From positions 434,001-498,000 of the forward strand of contig CAVPTL010000014.1 in assembly GCA_963708725.1 (NCBI GenBank): a stretch of DNA of 64,000 nt, written 5' to 3'. A program made the position numbers and the translations under genes. Positions 60,651 through 64,000 of this stretch are shown piece by piece. Origin of the DNA: CAVPTL01 sp963708725 (GTDB lineage Bacteria > Actinomycetota > Thermoleophilia > Gaiellales > JAICJC01). Position 1 is the stretch's first letter; every line of letters begins with the position of its first letter. The notes under the pieces are model-generated. The model was given only the letters and a program-made list of their open reading frames with translations, did no database searches and was not told the origin of the DNA.

Positions 60651-61136
60651 ATGGACGAGCACGAGCCACACGGCGACCACGAATCCGACGACGAACGGCG
60701 AAATCGACAGCTGCTGGAGCTCCTGAACGAGCTTCGGGTGGCGCTCCCCGGGGTGCAGATGCTGTTCGGGTTCCTGCTGGCCGTGCCGTTCTCCCAGCGG
60801 TTCGGGACGATCACCTCGGGACAACGCAACGTGTACTACGCGACATTCCTCTCGGCGGCGCTGGCTTCGGCGTGTTTCATCGCGCCCACGAGCTTTCACC
60901 GGATCGTGTGGCAGCGCCACCTCAAACAGCGATTGGTGAACGTCTCGAGCATGTTTGCGATCATCGGCACAGCGTTCCTTGCCTCGGCGATCACCGGATC
61001 GGTCGTGCTGGTGACCAGCATCGTGTTCGGAACCGCCGCCGCGGTGGTGGTAGGAGGGCTCGCGGCCGGGGTACTGATCGCGCTGTGGTACGCCGTGCCT
61101 CTGGCGTACCGGATCACAAACCCGAAGTCCAGGTAA
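60651..61136 (+). CDS. DUF6328 family membrane protein
   Basis: A 161-residue protein with an acidic N-terminus and four membrane helices. The pattern ELLNELRVALPGVQMLFGFLLAVPFSQRFGTIT, then APTSFHRIVWQRH, is typical of DUF6328, an actinobacterial membrane family of unknown function. ATG at 60651 (MDEHEPHGDHE) was chosen because the upstream frame is antisense to the R2lox gene. The LigD ligase gene begins 3 bases after its stop. Confidence 0.85.
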   Translation: MDEHEPHGDHESDDERRNRQLLELLNELRVALPGVQMLFGFLLAVPFSQRFGTITSGQRNVYYATFLSAALASACFIAPTSFHRIVWQRHLKQRLVNVSSMFAIIGTAFLASAITGSVVLVTSIVFGTAAAVVVGGLAAGVLIALWYAVPLAYRITNPKSR

Positions 61137-61139
61137 CCG

Positions 61140-62594
61140 GTGGCGAAGCAGAAATCAGCCGACTCCCTCTCGGAGTATCGCGACAAGCGACGATTCGACC
61201 AGACCGCCGAGCCGTCCGGCAAGGCTCCCGCCAGGCGCGCTTCGAACCGCCCTCGGTTCTCGATCCAGGAGCACTCGGCGACTCGCTGGCACTTCGACCT
61301 GCGGCTGGAACGCGACGGGGTGCTGGTCAGCTTCGCGCTTCCGCGCGGTCTGCCTGAAGATCCGAAGTCCAACCTCAAGGCCGTACACACCGAGGATCAC
61401 CCCCTCGAGTACCTCACCTGGGAGGGCACGATCCCGGAAGGCAGCTACGGCGCGGGCACGATGTCGGTGTATGACCGCGGCACCTACGACGCCGAGAAAT
61501 GGGAGCCCAAGAAGATCGTGCTCACCCTCACCGGCAAGCGGGTGCGCGGCACCTATGCGCTGTTCCAGGCCGGCGCTACCGAGAAGGACTGGATGATCCA
61601 TCGCATGGACGAGCCCGAGGCGGCCGGCGATGAGCCGCTCGAGCACGTGGTGCCGATGATGGCCACGCTCTCGGATCTGCCGGTGAACGAGGACGACTAC
61701 GCGTTTGAGGTGAAGTGGGACGGGATGCGCGCGATCGCCTACTCCGAGCCCGGGCATCTGCGGCTGGAGACGCGCTCGCTGCGCGAGATCACGCGCGGTT
61801 TTCCCGAGCTGAACCGGCTGCAACGACAGCTCGGCGCCCGGCGGGCGGTGCTGGACGGCGAGATCGTCGCGCTCGACGGCGAGGGCCGGCCGAGCTTCCA
61901 GCGGCTCCAGGGGCGAATGCATCTCGAATCGAGCTCGGAGGTGGCACGGGCCGCGCGCGACCAACCGGTGATCTACATGATCTTCGACCTGCTCTACCTC
62001 GACGGCGAATCACTGCTCGACTCCGACTACCGCAGCCGACGCCGGCAACTCGAGAAACTCAAGCTCGAAGGCGACGCCTGGCGGGTGCCACCGACGCTCG
62101 ACGGCGTGGGCGCCGACGTGCTCGCCGCCAGTCGCGATGCGGGCCTCGAGGGCATCATCGCCAAGCGCACCGACTCGCCCTACAAGCCGGGGTATCGTGG
62201 CCGGGAATGGCTCAAGATCAAGAATGTGCTGCGCCAGGAGTTCGTGATCGGCGGCTTCACCGAGGGCAGTGGGCGCCGTGCGAACTCGATCGGCGCGCTG
62301 CTGGTCGGCTACAACGCCGACGGTGAGCTGCACTATGCGGGCAAGGTCGGCACCGGCTACTCCGACGCGACCCTGGCGATGCTGACCACGCGGCTGAAGC
62401 CGCTGATCCGCAAACGCTCGGCGTTCGGGGCGGGGACGCCGCCGAAGAACGCGACCTTCGTGAAACCCGAGCTGGTGTGCGAGTGCTCGTTCGCCGAGTG
62501 GACGCGCCAGGGCCTGCTGCGTCAGCCCAGCTTCGTCGGTCTGCGCGAGGACAAGCCCGCGGCCGACGTCGTCCGCGAACGGGTGTCGGCATGA
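61140..62594 (+). CDS. ligD: DNA ligase D, 3'-phosphoesterase plus ligase domains
   Basis: A 484-residue protein for bacterial non-homologous end joining. Residues about 35-155 are the phosphoesterase domain: FSIQEHSATRWHFDLRLERDGVL with its metal His and Asp, then EYLTWEGTIPEGSYGAGTM. The ATP-dependent ligase domain follows with motif I VKWDGMRA (the adenylated Lys), LDGEIVAL, EGIIAKR and the OB-fold part GREWLKIK. In many bacteria the polymerase is fused to these; here it is a separate gene that overlaps by ATGA. No ku gene is in the window. The start is GTG. Confidence 0.93.
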   Translation: MAKQKSADSLSEYRDKRRFDQTAEPSGKAPARRASNRPRFSIQEHSATRWHFDLRLERDGVLVSFALPRGLPEDPKSNLKAVHTEDHPLEYLTWEGTIPEGSYGAGTMSVYDRGTYDAEKWEPKKIVLTLTGKRVRGTYALFQAGATEKDWMIHRMDEPEAAGDEPLEHVVPMMATLSDLPVNEDDYAFEVKWDGMRAIAYSEPGHLRLETRSLREITRGFPELNRLQRQLGARRAVLDGEIVALDGEGRPSFQRLQGRMHLESSSEVARAARDQPVIYMIFDLLYLDGESLLDSDYRSRRRQLEKLKLEGDAWRVPPTLDGVGADVLAASRDAGLEGIIAKRTDSPYKPGYRGREWLKIKNVLRQEFVIGGFTEGSGRRANSIGALLVGYNADGELHYAGKVGTGYSDATLAMLTTRLKPLIRKRSAFGAGTPPKNATFVKPELVCECSFAEWTRQGLLRQPSFVGLREDKPAADVVRERVSA

Positions 62595-63547
62595 CCCGGT
62601 TGGAGCAGCTCACCGAGGCAGGCGAACCGCGGGGCAAGGATCGGCTGGCGGTGCAAATCGACGGTCGCGAGCTGGTGCTCTCGAACCTCGACAAGGTGCT
62701 CTACCCCAAGGTGGGCTTCACCAAGGGCGACGTGATCGACTATTACCTCCAGGTGGCGCCCACCATGCTCACGCACCTGGCCGATCGCCCGGTGACGCGC
62801 AAGCGCTATCCCAACGGCGTCGACGAGTCGTTCTTCTTCGAGAAGAACGTCCCCAAGCACCGGCCGGACTGGGTCGAGACGGTCGTGATCCCGGCCAAGG
62901 ACAAACCGGTCGAGTACTGCGTGTGCTCCGACACGCCGACGCTCGTGTGGCTGGCGAACCTGGCTGCGCTCGAGCTTCACACAAACCTCGGATCGGCCGC
63001 CCACCCCGAGTGCCCGCAATACGTGGTGTTCGACCTGGATCCCGGCCCCGAGACGTCGGTGGTCGAGTGTTGCCGGGTCGCACTGCTTCTGCGCGACATG
63101 TTCAAACGACTGGGGCTCGAGACGCTGGCAAAGACCAGCGGCTCAAAGGGGCTCCAGCTGTACATCCCGCTGAACTCGCCGGAGGCCTCGTACGCCCGCA
63201 CGCGCGAGTTCGCAAAAACGGTCGCCGAGATGTGGGAGCGCGAGGCGCCCGAGCTGGTGGTGTCGAAGATGACCAAATCGATCCGCGGTGGCAAGGTGCT
63301 GATCGACTGGTCGCAGAACAATCAGGTCAAGACGACGGTGTGCGCCTACTCGCTGCGCGCCCGTGACCTGGCGACCGTGTCGACGCCGGTGACCTGGCGC
63401 GAGGTGATCGCCTGTGAGCGTTCGGAGTCACCCGACGACCTGCGGTTCACGAGCGAGGACGTGCTCAAGCGGATCGCCACCCGTGGCGATCTGTTCGCCG
63501 ACGCGGCCGAGAAGCAGCAGTCGCTGCCCGACATCGGCCAGGCGTGA
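62591..63547 (+). CDS. LigD polymerase-domain protein (stand-alone)
   Basis: A 318-residue primase-polymerase of the LigD Pol family, which fills gaps at broken ends. Key motifs are VLYPKVGFTKGDVIDYYLQVAP, DLDPGPETS (catalytic Asp pair), TSGSKGLQLYIPL and VLIDWSQNNQVKTTVCAYSLRA (third Asp). The SGSKGLQ segment usually reads SGGKGLH; here Gln replaces His. The ATG overlaps the ligase stop (ATGA). Its TGA stop (63545-63547) lies in repeat copy 5. Confidence 0.92.
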   Translation: MTRLEQLTEAGEPRGKDRLAVQIDGRELVLSNLDKVLYPKVGFTKGDVIDYYLQVAPTMLTHLADRPVTRKRYPNGVDESFFFEKNVPKHRPDWVETVVIPAKDKPVEYCVCSDTPTLVWLANLAALELHTNLGSAAHPECPQYVVFDLDPGPETSVVECCRVALLLRDMFKRLGLETLAKTSGSKGLQLYIPLNSPEASYARTREFAKTVAEMWEREAPELVVSKMTKSIRGGKVLIDWSQNNQVKTTVCAYSLRARDLATVSTPVTWREVIACERSESPDDLRFTSEDVLKRIATRGDLFADAAEKQQSLPDIGQA

Positions 63548-63574
63548 ATAACGGTGCCTGGCACCGTTATTCAG
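63544..63574. repeat. stop-codon palindrome, copy 5
   Basis: GTGAATAACGGTGCC (63544-63558), T, then GGCACCGTTATTCAG (63560-63574). The arms pair except at the last base. It supplies stop codons on both strands: TGA at 63545-63547 for the LigD polymerase gene and TGA at 63573-63571 for the metallophosphoesterase. The two genes converge. Confidence 0.9.
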
Positions 63575-64000
63575 CCGGCGGTGAAGAGGAAGTCGAGGTA
63601 GGTGCCGTCGTCTGCGATGTCGACGATCGCGCCTCGCAGCAGATCGGCCGAGTAGTCACTCCCCGGGTTGAGGCACAGCGATTCGCCGATCTTCTGCGCC
63701 GCCCGCGACTCATGAATGTGTCCGTGCAGGCCCACTGACGGCTTGTACTTCTTGATGGCGTCGCGCACCGCGGTGCTTCCCACCGGCACAAAGCTCGGCC
63801 GTCCGCCGCGCAGCACCGGCTTGAGGTTCTCGTCGAGTTCGGGCGCGGTGTCCAGCCCCGAACCGTACGGCGGGTTGTGGAAGTTCACGATCACGTGACG
63901 ATCCTCGGGCACCTGGTCGAGCATCGCGGCGATCCGCTCTCCCAGCTCGTCCTCGGGGTACTCCCGCTCGGTGTCCCAGGGGGTGGGCGTGACATCGCCG
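63571..64000 (-). CDS. metallophosphoesterase (C-terminal part; runs off the window)
   Basis: The last 142 codons of a calcineurin-like phosphoesterase; the N-terminus lies beyond base 64000. NFHNPPYGSGLD carries the conserved HNPP block, and VGLHGHIHESRAAQKIG holds the metal-binding GHxH. The ending LCLNPGSDYSADLLRGAIVDIADDGTYLDFLFTAG is typical of the fold. The substrate is unknown. Its TGA stop is provided by repeat copy 5. Confidence 0.87.
   Translation of the reverse strand, partial: GDVTPTPWDTEREYPEDELGERIAAMLDQVPEDRHVIVNFHNPPYGSGLDTAPELDENLKPVLRGGRPSFVPVGSTAVRDAIKKYKPSVGLHGHIHESRAAQKIGESLCLNPGSDYSADLLRGAIVDIADDGTYLDFLFTAG

Noticed and set aside
13798..63574. The palindromes as ordinary intrinsic terminators
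   Set aside because: No copy is followed by a T-run on either side, and the near-identical sequence including the outer arms is more than a terminator needs. A role in ending transcripts is still possible.
1..64000. tRNA, rRNA, CRISPR arrays, prophage or insertion sequences
   Set aside because: None found: gaps between genes are short, there are no spaced direct repeats, and no integrase or transposase motifs were seen in any frame.

Overview
High-GC, tightly packed bacterial chromosome with no stretch over about 150 bases left unassigned. The gene content suggests an actinobacterium: a DUF1707 envelope protein, a DUF2630 protein, a DUF6328 membrane protein, an HTH_42/AlkZ-like protein, a PAC2 protein, an R2lox-type oxidase, a LigD split into two genes, and many GTG/TTG starts with ATGA overlaps. 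A Thermoleophilia-like lineage is my guess only. I see no rRNA, tRNA, CRISPR array, phage or insertion sequence.

Layout. 1-6.5 kb: proline racemase family gene (cut by the window edge), SulP anion transporter, citryl-CoA-lyase-like protein with an AMP-forming acyl-CoA synthetase, polysaccharide deacetylase, and a Tat-exported RCC1-repeat protein. 6.6-10.2 kb: KdpE-like regulator, short KdpD-like kinase, GlsB-type membrane protein, and an IPT/TIG surface protein whose frame runs on into the next gene. 10.3-21.3 kb: PEP carboxylase, small secreted and SRPBCC proteins, PHP phosphoesterase, MFS exporter, two overlapping DsbA-family genes, an orphan family-5 binding lipoprotein, an AlkZ-like protein, and DUF1707 and DUF2630 proteins.

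21.3-32.1 kb: two divergent operons that look like one uptake-and-breakdown island. The minus operon carries a binding protein, IclR regulator, amidohydrolase, Rieske ferredoxin and alpha/beta-hydrolase. The plus operon carries an M24/creatinase-like protein, a second alpha/beta-hydrolase and a complete Dpp/Opp-type transporter. A perfect TGCAAA-N4-TTTGCA palindrome lies in the shared promoter region. 32.1-40.5 kb: cyclase/AAA regulator, acetyltransferase, aminotransferase, PAC2 protein, ureohydrolase, SIS protein and GreA.

40.6-53 kb: carbohydrate region. A copper amine oxidase-SDR-GH4 operon diverges from a complete sugar ABC operon across an 8-bp-arm palindrome, followed by GH38 and GH18 glycosidases, a frameshifted PEP mutase/isocitrate lyase family gene and a beta-propeller protein. 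53-64 kb: D-aminoacylase, serine hydrolase, SDR, tandem-GNAT protein, R2lox with a 54-residue partner, DUF6328 protein, the two LigD genes and a metallophosphoesterase cut by the window end.

The most unusual signal is a five-copy palindrome of 31-33 bp (13798, 40563, 48874, 56533, 63544). Every copy sits at a gene end and supplies the stop codon of at least one flanking gene. It occurs in two stem versions that differ by paired changes.
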